From Sclerodactyla briareus (Eukaryota > Echinodermata > Holothuroidea > Dendrochirotida > Sclerodactylidae): a stretch of 64,000 nt of DNA. This document shows, one piece after another, positions 47,261 through 59,770 of the stretch. The stretch is taken from NCBI GenBank assembly GCA_026419785.1, contig JAODTK010005541.1, positions 310,001-374,000 on the forward strand, given 5' to 3'. The notes under the pieces were generated by a model. It was given only the letters and a program-made list of their open reading frames with translations. It searched no databases and was not told the origin of the DNA. The translations under genes were made by a program, and so were the position numbers. Numbering within the stretch: position 1 is the stretch's first letter; each line of letters begins with the position of its first letter.

Positions 47261-48292
47261 TAGAGTACGAGCAGCTCAGGTGCAAACGTAAATGACGTAG
47301 TTATGACTCGGTGGGGGCAAGACCCGTTATTTCTCGCTAATATCGCGCCGCTACGGGTTGAAAGTAACTACCAAAGGTGGAAGGACACCTCTAAATGCAC
47401 AACGTTTCTCAGATCTCAATTATTAGCCTGACTACGTCAAGGGTCGTTAGTGCATTGTAGCCAAATACAGTGAATAACAAAGAAAACATACAATAGACAT
47501 TTTTGCTATGCTATTGCTCGAATACATCACTGAGACTCGATTTAGTCATCGTCGCCTTGATTTGTGGCCACTCGGTAGTAGATTATTATCATCAACGTAC
47601 AGTGTGGATGAATAAAACAGTTCCAGCATAGCTTTGGGTAATAACTGGAACAAATTGAATTAAAGGACAAACGGCGGTTGGAGTAAAACAGAGGATGTTG
47701 TGGAGAATGGAAAACGTTATCTATAGGTCAAAACCCCATTTCAATACGATGTTTTTCCTATTTGGAGTATTGGCCTTCAAAGTTAGGGCCTTTAAGCAGA
47801 GAAATTGGGGAGAATCCCAAGTGCCGCAATAAGCTGGACGTCACACAGGACACACAGGACATTATGTTATGTATTTGAGGTTTCATTTTGTTGAATAAGT
47901 CATCATGTAGCAGAAGTTCTGGTGCTTTTCTCTCACCAAAGAACCATTCAACACCTCCAACCAACTATAGCAATCCTCTCACATAGCATAAATGTTTTCG
48001 AAGTGAAAGTAATGTTGAAATGTCAAATAGAAAAACAAAAGAATGTTTGCAGGGGTGTGCCAAGTATGAAATATTTATTCATTGCTTGCTGGGGATTGCA
48101 TTCGATCTTGCGCAATACACAGGCTTCACAATACACAAACTCAAATGCCTATAACTCCGAACGGAAAGTCCCATGAACTTCCTGTTTGGACTGAAGCATT
48201 CAGTTTTATCCAGTATTAAAATTAGCCCCCTGTAAAAATAATCCTGCAGTTGTCCTGCACGGTTCTGGCTGATTCGCTTGTTTGGATTGAAG
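47261..48292. other. Unassigned non-coding stretch
   Basis: Nothing supported. Short opposing frames only. Confidence 0.4.
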
Positions 48293-48370
48293 CAACGGGC
48301 GTAAATCGCGGAGGGGGAGGGGGGGTGGATGCGGGGGATATATCCCCCCTACTTTTGAGGTAGGGGGGTA
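48293..48370. repeat. G/C-run hairpin repeat, copy 3
   Basis: ACGGGCGTAAAT, G runs, 'GGGGGATATATCCCCCC', then a perfect hairpin with arms CCCCCCTAC and GTAGGGGGG around TTTTGAG. Same family as 9,488 and 20,241. Confidence 0.6.
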
Positions 48371-48599
48371 GCCTGGACAAACATCACCCAGTTTGGTCAG
48401 CCAATAATTATGTTGACAATATATTCATTCATAAATCGACCAATTCCAAATTTTATTCAACGAAAATATTTGTATAAGTTGAGGCGACCATGAAGAAGCT
48501 GAGCTCAGTAACTGATCAGTTACCAAACAGCCACAATAAACTGTCATTTAGCTGACAGTCCTAAACACCCATTCTGGGAGGCCGATTTTTCCCTGAGCG
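48371..48599. other. Unassigned non-coding stretch
   Basis: Includes a local inverted repeat, CAGTAACTGATCAGTTAC near 48,508-48,525. No gene. Confidence 0.4.
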
Positions 48600-48845
48600 C
48601 GGAGAGGGATGGCCGAGTGCCAATGGTGGTTCCACTCACTTGCCACCTGATGAATTCGAAACCAACGAGACAAGAAATGTGTGGGGGGCACAGACATTTT
48701 CCAGGGGATGGGGGGGGGTACAAGAATGCTATCTAAACGGAGCGCAACCACTGGTTGGCGCGGCGCGTTACAATAAGGAATTTTTGTTGTGCGAAATCCC
48801 CCCCCCCCCAGATGGCCGGACATTACTCTCCCGGCGTTTCAGGCT
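48600..48845 (+). repeat. Partial GC-rich interspersed repeat with tRNA-like head
   Basis: The right part (48,690-48,845) follows the landmarks of the repeat at 19,308: G run, a 'TCTAAACGGAGCGC' stretch, a GC palindrome (GGCGCGGCGCG), 'GGAATTTTTGTTGTG'. The left part holds GATGGCCGAGTGCCAATGG (48,607-48,625), which resembles a Pol III A box, and GAATTCGAAACC (48,652-48,663), which resembles a B box, about 40 bp apart. No tRNA cloverleaf is evident. A SINE head is possible. Confidence 0.4.
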
Positions 48846-50082
48846 GATGTACCCAAGCTTCAATCTGGGCATTGTGATCACAGATTCTGTTAATAATCGG
48901 TGGAATGTTAACCATTTTGTCAGACCTCGGTGTTTATCGCTTGCCCCAACCTTTTGGCCAGTACTTTCAATAATTCGTGTCTCAACGCTACTGGCTACGA
49001 GTGCGGCGCGAAAGGCGCCAGATTCTTTGGTTTTCCCGGCATATTTCTGAAAAAACAGATTTCACCAGAAAACTTGGGACATTTAGCCATCTTCACTCTC
49101 TGCCCAACTAGATTATGACGTCATAGCAGTTACCGGGAAAAACATGAGTGAAAATCGAAGCAGCTGATAGCCTAAGCTACTGCAGTTCCAAATCGCGCGT
49201 GGTCTAGGGAGGAGGAAACGGGGACCGGGGGCTAAAGGGTTTAGTAATAAAACAAAGAGGTGGACTGTAGTATTCAAGGTCAATGAGAATGTGTGTATAA
49301 GTTCGTATTTCACCTCACAGATATGAGAGTTAGGGGGCCAATTTCCATAGAGTGTTCGGGAATGAGTGAGAGAGCGAGGGGACGGACAAAATCCACCACT
49401 AGAACAAGCGCGAAGGTGCCAATTTTTTCACTTTTCATTGCATTACGAGGCGCATTGGCACAATTACTAGCTTTCTTGCCGATATTTTTTTGGTTTTGCC
49501 AGATTATTCAAACTGGTGTCGAATATGAATACAGAATATTTTTTGCGAAAATCACGAATCTCATTGGGGGGGGGGGGGGGGGCACACTTGAGGGGGGACG
49601 TGCCCACGCGTGCATGTAGTTATGTGCGCCGCTTGGTCGTTGTTATAACAGTTGTGATTGGTCTTTTAGCTCCGTTATAATTATGACATTATTATTAGCG
49701 TCTTATACGGGCAGCGACGGGCAGTGTAACGGAACTCTCATTCTACTGGCGAAAACATTTATATCGAGCGGAGACGAGACGAAATGTGTTCGGACGATTT
49801 TAAAACTGGAACTCCATCACACGCCCATGCGCATTTTGTAAATGATTCGTCTCTACTTTTTTGTATTTTCTTTCTTTTTTCTAATGGAATGTATTGCCTG
49901 GGACTACTGGCGGCTGAGAATGCGGTCCGCCACCTCTTAACATAACAGGTATGTTGTCTAAAATATTATGGTTAACGGTCTAACTGTATATAGCTTCAAC
50001 GAGAAACATTCTCTTTAACAATCCGAAATCGTAGTAGATAATAGATTCATTCTTGAGGCGAGTACAAACACAGCTGAAAAAA
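48846..50082. other. Unassigned stretch
   Basis: No supported gene. A run of about 18 G at 49,565-49,582 lies inside a plus-strand frame of 108 codons and shows that the frame is not real. Confidence 0.4.
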
Positions 50083-50232
50083 AACCTAAGTGCCGTTTCC
50101 GGGCGTCTAGGAGGTTGTGAAAAGCAAAAATTTGATGTTACCTCGTGCCAACCTATGGGGCGCTCCGCTTTGGATTCATTTAGCAAAATCCCCCCCACCC
50201 CCCCAATTCAAAACAAAATCTACGCCCCTGGA
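50083..50232 (-). repeat. GC-rich interspersed repeat, partial copy
   Basis: Reading plus, 'GTGCCGTTTCCGGGCGTCTAG' (21-base region at 50,090) parallels 'GCCGTTTCCGGCGATCTGG' at 11,963, then AAAGC, a C run and CTACGCCCCTGG. It is in the same orientation as copy 1 (11,295-12,108) and holds only the end that starts CCAGGGGCGTAG on the minus strand. Confidence 0.55.
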
Positions 50233-53224
50233 TTGTTGAAATCATTACTGACCTTTTCATGTCATTGATCGGGTTCACCCAGTGGACCATTTCGACACTC
50301 GCTTCAGTTACTACTCAGTACCTGGGAAAAAAAAAATATGTCAGGGGGGAATCGTCTTGATTTATATAAAATATTATGCAAAGAGTATAACGTAAGCTAA
50401 ACATTATCACGAGTCAGTATATTATTTTCAGCGGCGTGTTCTTCCAACATGTACAACATGTACACATAGCCAGGACAATTCTAGTAGATTTTTGGTGCGC
50501 GGTGGTACTATTTGATATTGTTTCTAATTTATGAAACTATAGCCGGGACTTTCTGCCAAGACCAATTCCTCATTTGATTCGAACCACTTCTCCAAACGAC
50601 TCAGAATATTCCGGTGTAGGGGGGCAGCGCGCGCGACCCACATCAAAACAGTTCCCTGCTTTCCGTCGGTGTTGTAAAAAATCGATGTTAAGTAAAAATT
50701 AGAAAGAAAGTAATCACCAGCATTCAACTTGTAAATCTTCGGAGCTAACCAAATACAGCCTACCACAATGTTTCCAGTCCAGGTCGAATATTCAGAAAAT
50801 ATTATCGATGTGGATTACAGATGATTTTTCAACGAACGTAACCCTGCGCCTGCAGAGGGGTGGCATTTAAATTTCTTATCTCGGGTTTATCCGGAACAAT
50901 TTTGCCGACTTTTCAATAAACAGTAACACTACCGGAATTCTCCGTAGGCTATCGCATGATTGCGCTATTGAAAAAAAAAAATCTGTATATGCCCAAAACC
51001 CTCTACTATCTGTTTTTCCTCACTTCACTCCAAACGTTCTCTACCGTCATTCTCAAATTTGCGAGCTTCTGGCAACCTTGATAAAACGCAATTGAGAACA
51101 AAGGAGAAGAAGAGAAGAAGAAACAACTAATCCGTCAAGAGGCGTAATTTCTGTGTAATCGGAACTTTGCGTTCTGCACAGTAGTCTCTGCATAGTAAGT
51201 AACTTTGTTTTGTCCCATCCGGTTTTCTCCAAACTCGATAATAACAAGAGGCTTATTGTTTGTTCCCAATAATTTAAAATCTTCCACTGAAACATCCCGT
51301 AAACCTGATGAGCGGAAGACGATGGCGTGGATGTTGGTTGCTCTACAATGTGTCGTAATAGTTGTTGGTGCTAAATAGCGATGGCGCGCTTTTGAGACTT
51401 TTCAATGGAAATGAACACCCAATAACCGCGCGCCAGAGCATCTTTTGAGTCGAGACTGCTCGTGACACCACCCCAACGAAAACCACCGCCCCCCCCCCGT
51501 CCACCAGGAAAAGAAGAAGAAAGCACAAACACAAACGCGGAGGACCTCTCTAGGATACCATATCCCTAAACTACTCCAAGCCCATTGGCGTCAGAGCACT
51601 TTCACGTTGGTAGCTAGATCATATTCACGCAATCAAACAGTAGAATCTTATTGAATTACCTCAACATCTGCCTGTTATGAAATATAACGAATGACTAGAA
51701 ACGTACTTGAAATGTACTTCGAAACTCAAACAACTGCGATGCAAAATCGTTGTTGGTTCTCAGTTAATAGGCTCATTATAAGTCGTTCGGGCGGGCATAA
51801 GTTTTTTAAATGAAATTTTCTCCTAAACACGGAAGGTGGAACTAAAAATGGAACAAGATACTGTTCCCATACTTGGGGATGGGATCATCGTCTCCATCGT
51901 ATTTTTCTTCTGCAGATTAAATAGTGGTCTGTGCGTATATGCAACACTTGGTCTATACCAGCATTATTATATCATGTTTCCTCATTGCCCCTCCTTTTAA
52001 TATTACTTCTCTAATATTTACGAGATAGGGCTGAAAGTAGTAATTGTGGAAGGATTAATGAATCAATAGTCTAATGATCTATATGATATTATTTATTTAG
52101 TAATATATAATATTATATTTATTTGATAATAGAATATATTATATATATTATTTTATAGCTAGAATAAATATGTTTAGTAATGGGTTGGGGCATGCACCAG
52201 AGACAAAATGCTATGCCCAGAGAATTCAATCGATAGGATTTGAGATGACTACCGTTTCTTTTCTGTTGCTTACTGGGTCCTATTTAATTGTCGGCGGCTT
52301 TGCACATGATTGGTCTCCTCGTTGGTCGTTTAGGTCTTTCTTACTGTGCTCTTGGCAAAATATAGTGAGGAATGAATAGGCGGGACAATCTCCGATATTT
52401 CTACTATTTCCTTACCCAGGGTGATCCGCAATTCCAGCGTTTATTGTGACATCTTTCAGCAAAATGACCATCATGTGCAGTGTCTCCTTTTAAATTTTCT
52501 TTAAGATCCGGATCGAGGTGTTACTGTCCGCGAGTGACAATAATGCTTCACTCTTGTCCTGTAATGTCCTAACGAATTTTTCTCTTTTCTGCACGTGTTT
52601 TTACAGCGTAAACCAGTTCTCCTCTGCTCCTTACCGCTCCTGTATGCTCCTTGGTGGTATGTATTCCATTGTCATATTTCCTCCCAGTTCTCGTCTGATT
52701 ATCCATATTGCCCCCCCCCCCTCAAAAAAAAAAAAATCACATCGGTAATATGATGATTGGCCACAGGTTTTCGTCTGGTCCCTTCCGGCTCGTTTGTTCG
52801 GGTTTATAGATTAAGTGTTCTATCTTCGATTCCCTCGGGCATCTCTTGTCCTGACGATGTTAATGTGTAGCGCCAGAGAGGCATACATATGAACTTCAAC
52901 TGTACTGTTTTCATCATTGTATGTCATATCATATTCAGTAAGCTTTTGCTCAACCAATTCCTCATATTGGCATTGATATTTGATCTCGTAGTTTCCAATA
53001 TTTTCAATATTCGTGGATCTTTTCAGTGGCCTTCATTTTCGACATTTTAGCTGTGTCTTTTTGTACTTCCAATTTAGCATTACCAGTCTTGTGATCGTGT
53101 CCGTGTTGCAATGAGTCAGTGGTCCCTGAACTGTGATTCTCATCAATATGTAATAAAATTGCTTCTCAGGTCCTCCATGCTTTCCATGATTCATACTTCT
53201 CGTATTATGTTGTTATATCTTTCA
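50233..53224. other. Unassigned stretch
   Basis: No supported gene. Contains a strongly A/T-rich patch at 52,080-52,165 made of TATTA/ATATTAT runs, a C run near 51,490 and an adjacent C run and A run near 52,711-52,735. Confidence 0.4.
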
Positions 53225-53345
53225 ATTTACACGGAAAGCGAAAAATAAATACATAAAGAAAATATAAATGAATATAAATAAATAATGAATAACTCATTGA
53301 ATTAAATATGAATAAATAAATGAGAAAATGAATAAAATAAAGAAA
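53225..53345. repeat. AAATGAATAAATA low-complexity tract
   Basis: About 120 bp of A/T with recurrent ATAAATA and ATGAATA words. Low-complexity, non-coding. Confidence 0.7.
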
Positions 53346-53390
53346 TTAATGAACAAAACTTGATTCCCACTGGATCATAGCCTCTATTCT

Positions 53391-53545
53391 TACCCCCCCC
53401 CCCGCCCACAGACCAAGTTGTGCCCCTACCGTCAGGGGGAAAGCATGGGCCCCCCCCCCCCCCCAGTCGGGGAAGTTTTCCCATCTCGTCTGGGGGCCCG
53501 AGGGGTACGCTAGAATGTACACCCCCACCCCGACGAGGGCTGTTG
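53391..53545. repeat. C-run clusters with G4 potential on the minus strand
   Basis: Runs of C at 53,393-53,403 and 53,452-53,464, separated by mixed GC DNA with the words CCCCTACCG and GGGGCCC. On the minus strand these are long G runs, suited to G-quadruplex formation. Run lengths are the least reliable part of a noisy assembly. Confidence 0.5.
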
Positions 53546-54082
53546 CCCACACGCCTACCCCCTATATTTCCAAACTTCTTTTAGTGAAAATTCCGGTATT
53601 GAATGAAGCAGAAAATTTCGGCGCGCTCGCGCGCCTATATCTTTCTATAGTGTTACCAGTTTCTCGCTCGAGTTTAAGATCTGGGTAATCATCTTCCTAC
53701 AGACGATACAATCGTGGAATACATAGATAGAATACACAAGCCTTATGGATATCTTCGAAATGTCCCCTTGCAAGAGATTAAGTTCAGGACAATCTTTTGG
53801 GGAGAATGCTCGTTCTGCCGTCTATCACTGTTTTGCTAGTTAGAGTGGTGTGCTTTCACGACGCATGCCCAGGTTTTCTGTGCAGTTATTGGGAAGACCC
53901 GACCCTATTCTACTCTAAGGGGGGTCTGATTGAAGGGGAAGCTATTGAAAGTAAAACATTGCTCTCCACAATGTGTATTGCAGTTTTCGTTGTTTCTTCT
54001 TCAAGAAAAATTGAAAGTTCAAAAAAATGAAAAAAAAAAATGCAGGTTTGAACTTAGGGGAAGGGTGAGCCTCGTCCCCCGG

Positions 54083-54172
54083 GGAACTTGCCCTCCCCCC
54101 CCCCCCCCAACTCCACCACCCCCCACCCTTCGTCGGGAATCGCCCCCCCCCCCCACCCCCCCCCTCTCCCGA
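54083..54172. repeat. C-run array
   Basis: Four or more long C runs within 90 bp (54,095-54,108, 54,119-54,125, 54,143-54,154, 54,156-54,166) separated by CACC-type spacers. The opposing frames through it are glycine/proline runs and not genes. Confidence 0.6.
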
Positions 54173-57100
54173 GAAATCTGGGCCCACCATGGTGTTTTGG
54201 TCGGTAAAGTCTCCAAGGCATAGCTAGCATTGCCCGCTGGCTAACTGACAGTACCAGGGCTCTACAAGTGTCACAAAAATCTGGCGTTCCTAATGCATCT
54301 GGTTCACTTCCCCGTGGAATTTGTGTGTTCAGCATGGGCGGCGTGAGCGTTACGGGAAGAATAATTGTTACTTTCCATTATGCACATGCGAACTCTCGAT
54401 TTTCTGCATAGGATTTGGGCAAATTGACCATAATGGGTGATCACAACACATGCAAGTTCAACACACTCACCACAAAAAACAAGTTTAACATAAATTTCAC
54501 ATTCTATCGTGGTTTCCTCAGTTTTGGACTCTTCTAATGAGAGATTACACTCAGATGACCCTGAAGGCCGAGGCTCATGTTATTCTTCTAGGCCTAAACG
54601 TGCTGATTTTGTTAGCCGAATCGGAATGGGAATAAAACAACAATTCGGCCCGCGTTCAGTTCGAATCTGAATGGAAAAGACTGAGCACACAAGGTTGACC
54701 CGAAAATGTTGTTGACGTCGACGATTTAAGATGAAGTCTAGGAGGTATAAAATCAAGCCCAAAGTCACTGCAAACCATGCATTCCATCCAGAAATGATTT
54801 CCTCCTAGACCCTCATTCTTGTATTCCACAGATAAAGATCAGGTTTGTCGCACACTGGCTCAATGTTATTGCCAGCGTACCAATAAACAAAGGGTCTCGT
54901 AGTACTATGATGAGGTGGGGGGGGGGGGGGGGTCCAAATTTCGTTAGTTTATGACCTTTGCGAACCAGTAGTGTATTGAATACATAGAAAGAAACTCGCG
55001 ATTGTCTGGTTATTTTGCATCTTCTATTTTTCAGTCTGTATCACCCGCGGAACACAAGTTAGCCTACAGCGGTTGTCCTCAATGGAAAGTTGGGGGCAGT
55101 CCGAGTACGCAAAAACTCAATTAGGGTCCGATATTCCGTTACCAAATAAAACTTATGCACTAGTCTCTCATAAACCCAATCTGAATCATATATCCTGGGC
55201 TCTATAAAAAGTCAAGACTTCGGCTTCTCACATGAAACACCAAGTTGGCACACAATAATATAGAACGGCAATAAATATGCATGGAGAGTGACTATAACAA
55301 ATCGGTTAGTCAAATTTTAACACAATTCTTCTTGCCCGTCACAGTGAATGGAGCGTGGCAGTCGCGTTCGTTCAAAAAATCTCATTGCGTATTGTTAGCT
55401 CATCAGAGCGCGTTAGTTACAAAACACGCGCAAAATGTGGGATCCAGTTATGCGAAAAATGATGGGTAACAATATTCGAGTCCACTAACGAAATTGGACA
55501 CTTTCCTATACTACTAGTCGTACTGGTACGTGGATTATCAGGGGTTATGGAGGAACCAAATTCCAATGATAAGGCATTGCACTCCCTCTCATTGAACATT
55601 GTGGCCTAATTGTTGAGGGCGTACCTCAATGACAGAGAAAAGATCGGTTACGGATGTGCAATAACACGCAAGCTATTCATGCTGCATGCGGATGATTCAT
55701 TGGGGCCATGTAAACACGGAGTGTGTGTAGGGTGGGCATCCGTACATGTTCTTGTGCACAGTGTCTGTGGTTGCGTTTGCGTGATGAACTGGATTTGCTT
55801 ATTTTGCTAATCATGAATTGCATTGACTTTGTACACAAATTATCGTGTTTCGTATCGGAAATCTGAAATTCAGGGTGTTTATCAAGTAGTATAGGAACCA
55901 TATTGGTTGTTGTTTTTTTTTAAAACGTATTATCTTTCTTTGGGGCTACTATGCACAATATTTTTAAGTGATTGAGTATTCTATTACTGATGAATACTTT
56001 GCCTTAATCAATAAAATTATTTGGAAATCTCTCATCAAGTTTCACTAGCAGTGGACACAACTCGAGCGGGTGTTGATTATCCTGTGGGCATTTCACACCC
56101 CAGGTTACCCCTAACATTTTTAACTGGAAACTATCGAGTATCTGAACAGTAATTAAGTGAAAATAACAAATCTTCCCCTCTGCCAGGAATGAAGAAATTT
56201 TTGTTAGTGAGAGAGAAGAGGTGGTTAGGGGTACTGGGATGCAGCCTTGTGAGGATCTGGGCCTCCTTCCTCCCCTGCCTCTCTACCCTGACCCTCTCGC
56301 TTCCCGCAACTCGTCACTGGACTATGACTAGTCACTTAACTACTACCTCAATAATTCAGAGGGAGGACAGCCAGTGAAGACCGTGTGTTTTGGTCAATGA
56401 GCTACACCTGACCTTCTCACCGACTGCCGCTTGGGCAAGTGCCTAGACCGATTAGGACTGTAACCATGAATTTACATGATAATATCCATGGCACATTGGC
56501 CGACCCGTCTTCTCTTGGTTGACTTGCCCGAATATTACATTTTTTCCATAGCGTGAGTGAAGCTGGTTGGCAAAAACCTTCCATCACTGGTCCTCTGTTT
56601 TATTCTGGCAAGGAGGTACACCAGAGATTTGGAATTTGACAAGAGTAGTAGGTGCAAAATTGGTACAGGATGTCGTGCGGTGCAGGAAAATGCCTTTTTC
56701 TGGTGGTGATTTGGGGTTCTATTTTCCCATCATTTCTAGCAAGCTTTGTCCAGCCTATGGTTGCCGTCTCAGCTCAACACTGAGCCCTTACTGACGGGAA
56801 GAGCGGTCGTGATCCACACATTTCAAAGAGGGTCCCCATACAGTATTTCTTATATCAAGGAAATTGTCTCTATTTTCTTGCAGTCTTGAATTGCGCTTAG
56901 GGAATGATGGGGGTCCCAGCATCTTCCTGCTTGTCTGCTGGTGATAGAGGGCGTCCTCGGATTACCAACACCTCCTGCACCAGAAAGACTACTCATCGTG
57001 AGTAGCACTCTTGCATATATGCGGCCACTTCAACAGCATTTTGCAGTGTATGTGGAAAGAGAGCCAATGATTTTGCTACAAAGCATGCAAGATGTATTTT

Positions 57101-57191
57101 GTGAAAAGGTGAACCAACCAGTCATCAACTGGTCATCATTAAGAAGTTGGATGAGTCAACACCACATTTGTAATGCTTACCTTTTTTATAT
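54173..57191. other. Unassigned stretch
   Basis: No supported gene. A G run of about 16 lies at 54,917-54,932. A plus-strand frame at 56,189 begins MKKFLLVREK and is hydrophobic, but no continuation into a gene could be shown. Confidence 0.4.
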
Positions 57192-57578
57192 ATTCCTTGA
57201 CAAAGTCAGAGAATCTATGCAGTCATTACAGTGTCTGTGTGGTATGTTGTATGTATGTGTTTGTGTAAATGTAACGCCTGTGATCTCACACCCCACTTGA
57301 TGGGACGAAGCTCAACTTGGTATGTGTTGTTCCCCATGATGAGTAATGAACCCTAATGTTTTGGGGTCAGGTGAGAGGTCTCTGAGGTGGCACATAGGTC
57401 AAAGTCTGAAACGCCTCAAACTTAGTGTGTAACTTTTTTAATCAAGAGTCAGGAAACCCTCTTGGTTGGTTTTGGAAAATTTTGCTGGTACTATCTTCCT
57501 TCTGTCCCTGTGTCTGGCTGTAGGTTGTTAGAAAGAGTCAAGAAATCAACTAAGCCCTTCCGACTTTACTGGTTTTAC
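57192..57578 (-). mobile_element. Hairpin-tailed element with tandem monomers, fragment A (minus strand)
   Basis: The hairpin TTCCTTGACAAAGTCAGAG (57,192-57,210) followed by AATCTATGCAGTCAT is the reverse complement of the conserved tail block. A TG-rich tract follows (57,230-57,265), then one monomer with 'ACTTGGTATGTG', 'CCCATGATGAGTA', 'ATGAACCCTAATGTTTTGGG' and 'GGTCAAAGTCTGAAA'. Fragment B lies directly behind it, so one probably arose by insertion next to or duplication of the other. Confidence 0.6.
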
Positions 57579-58905
57579 ATTCCTTGACGAAGTCAGAGGA
57601 ATCTATACAGTCATGAAAGTGTGTGTGTGTGCATGCTTGTGTGGGTGTGTGTGTGTGAGCCAGCCTTGTTAACACAACAACTCGCCCCCATCTGATGGAT
57701 GAAGCTCATACTTGGTATGTGGTTTCCCCCTGATGAGTACATGATCCCTTTAATTTTGGGATCAGGTCAAAGTTCATCTGAGGTCAAGAGAAGTCAAAGA
57801 TGGGAGAACTTGTTAACACGATACACATGCACGTCCTGAAGCTGGTCCGATCAAGCTGAGATTTGGTATGCAGCTTTCCTATGGGGAGTACATTTTTGAG
57901 AAGATGGTGAAGAATTGAAATTTTGAATTGATATTTTTGTCACAATTCCCTTGTTAACATGATAACTCAACCCCACCTGGATGGTTGAAGCTCATACTTG
58001 GTATGTGTGTTCCCCATGATGAGTACATGAACCCTATTGTTTTGGGTCAGGTCAAGGTCATCTGAGGTCACGAGAGGTCAAAGTCTGAAATCCTGTTTAA
58101 ACCACGATAATCTATACAGAATCCTGTTCTGATCGGTTGGAATTTAGTAGCAGCTTGTTAATGGGAAGTACAAGAACCCTTTTTTCTGGTGAAAAATTGG
58201 AAAATTGTGAAAAATTGATCATTTTTAGAAAGCCAATTTTACGCTTGTTACATGAGACGCGATCCCATCTGGATGGATGAGGACATCCATGTATGTGGGT
58301 TCTCTATAATGAGCTCAAGATAGGTCAGAGTCTCGAAATCTTTTCAACAAGATAAGTCAAGAGTTCCTTGTCTATCAGGGTTGATTTGGTATGGTCCCCG
58401 CTTTCCTCATGGGGAGTACAAGAACCCTATCGATTTTTGTGTAAACTGGAGTGTCATTTTTGTGGAAAATGCAGTAAATTTTGAAAGTTTTGATTTTTTC
58501 ATACCCTTACCTATTTTAGCTTGTTAATACATAACTCATACTTGGTATGTGGTGCCTCTTATGAAACATGTCCCTATTGGTTTTGGGGGGGTCAAGTCAA
58601 CGTTATCTGGGCCTCAGGAGAGGTCAAGGTTTGATGCTATGCTATTTCTTGCTTGAGAGTATCTATAGTAATTCCACAATATTATACAGTTCTAAAACAA
58701 AAAATATTCCACAATTAACTTTGGGGCTTTTAATCTCAGGTGTATTAGGAACATCTGTTGGTTCATGGCTGTGTGATATAACCTACAAATCATCTGTGGA
58801 GATTACCCTAATCACCTAATCATACCAAAGTCTATAAGACCTTGAGTGAAAAGGTCATGAAGGCAATCAAGGAACCCTCAAGCCTTTTGGCTTCCTGGTT
58901 TAGTT
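57579..58905 (-). mobile_element. Hairpin-tailed element with tandem monomers, fragment B (minus strand)
   Basis: Tail hairpin at 57,579-57,603 built on GACGAAGTC, then ATACAGTCATG and a TG tract (57,621-57,660). The body is an array with a composite period of about 285 bp: 'CATACTTGGTATGTG' at 57,709, 57,990 and 58,540, each followed by GATGAGTACATGA-like and 'GGTCAAGGTCATCTGAGGTCA'-like blocks, alternating with a 'GGGGAGTACA(A)GAACCC' block. Near the far end a small hairpin AAGCC TTTT GGCTT lies at 58,884-58,897. Same family logic as the 3.9-kb element but with different body monomers. Confidence 0.6.
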
Positions 58906-59083
58906 TGTGTGGAGGGACAGAGGGGTAGTGCTTTGGTAGTATTGGTTGGATTGCCCAATCAAAGCCTACTGATGTTGTACATGTGTCTTGTGTGGGAAAT
59001 TAACTGGGTGTAGCCCCGGCCCCACACCCCTTTTTTGTCTCGCCTGAATGAATTCCAGGAGGAGACTTAGTGGCCTATGGCGT

Positions 59084-59134
59084 GTGTGTATGTGCCTGTG
59101 TGTGTGTGTATGTGTGTGTGTGTGTGTGTGTGTC
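59084..59134. repeat. (TG)n microsatellite
   Basis: TG repeats with a few interruptions (TATG, CCTG), ending in TCACAC. It may be the tract of another eroded hairpin-tailed element, since a GTTAACAGGATATCATTCG block follows it. Confidence 0.85.
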
Positions 59135-59389
59135 ACACTTTCTCGTTAACAGGATATCATTCGAGCGGTAAGTGCAATTGCGACAAAATCTTCAGAGTAA
59201 CATCAGGTTTGGGTGAACGACGATCTGATTAGATTTTGGGCACAAAAGTCACTAATTAAGTCAGGTAATTAGCCTATTTTTTGTAATTTATTGTTTAAGG
59301 CTGTCACAAGAGTACGGATGAACTGATGGCTATGGTGACTTGGTTTGAGCACATAGATGGCGATAGATAATGTAGATAAACTGCTTAAT

Positions 59390-59770
59390 TTTCAGCGTGA
59401 AATATGGATTAAGTTCTAATTATTTGGCTAATTTAAAAAATTGGGCTAAATTCAAAAGTTGTCAGATTTTCACGAAACTTTGTGAATATGGTCTACCTTC
59501 AATCCAAAACTTTTCAACAAAGATTTGGGTCATGGAGTCATTCAATGTACCTAATTGCAATAATTTAGCGAAATCTTTCAAGTGCCTTGGATTTTCATGA
59601 AAACTGATGGGTATGGTTTACCTGAGCTCCAAATTTTCTTTATCAGCGATCAAGGAAATACTGGAGGTCATTCAACATGTCTAATTTGCATAATATTTTG
59701 CATAATTTTAAAGTTAGCCAGATTTTCATGAAACTTGGTAATTTGCCTAAATTCGAAACATATTCAGGCC
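59390..59770 (+). repeat. Tandem repeat of about 125-130 bp unit
   Basis: The start 'GATTTTCA(T/C)GAAA' recurs at 59,466, 59,590 and 59,722, each followed by 'TATGGT(C/T)TACCT', 'GGAGTCATTCAA' or 'GGAGGTCATTCAA', and 'TAATTTGCATAAT'-like words. About three degenerate units. Non-coding; upstream of the A2M-family exons and probably intronic. Confidence 0.65.

Noticed and set aside
54083..54190. Glycine- or proline-rich proteins encoded in C runs
   Set aside because: Frames exist on both strands only because homopolymers lack stops.
56189..56377. Signal-peptide-like start MKKFLLVREK as first exon of the A2M-family gene
   Set aside because: It is 4 kb upstream, has no donor with the required phase that I can defend, and lies in unassigned DNA.
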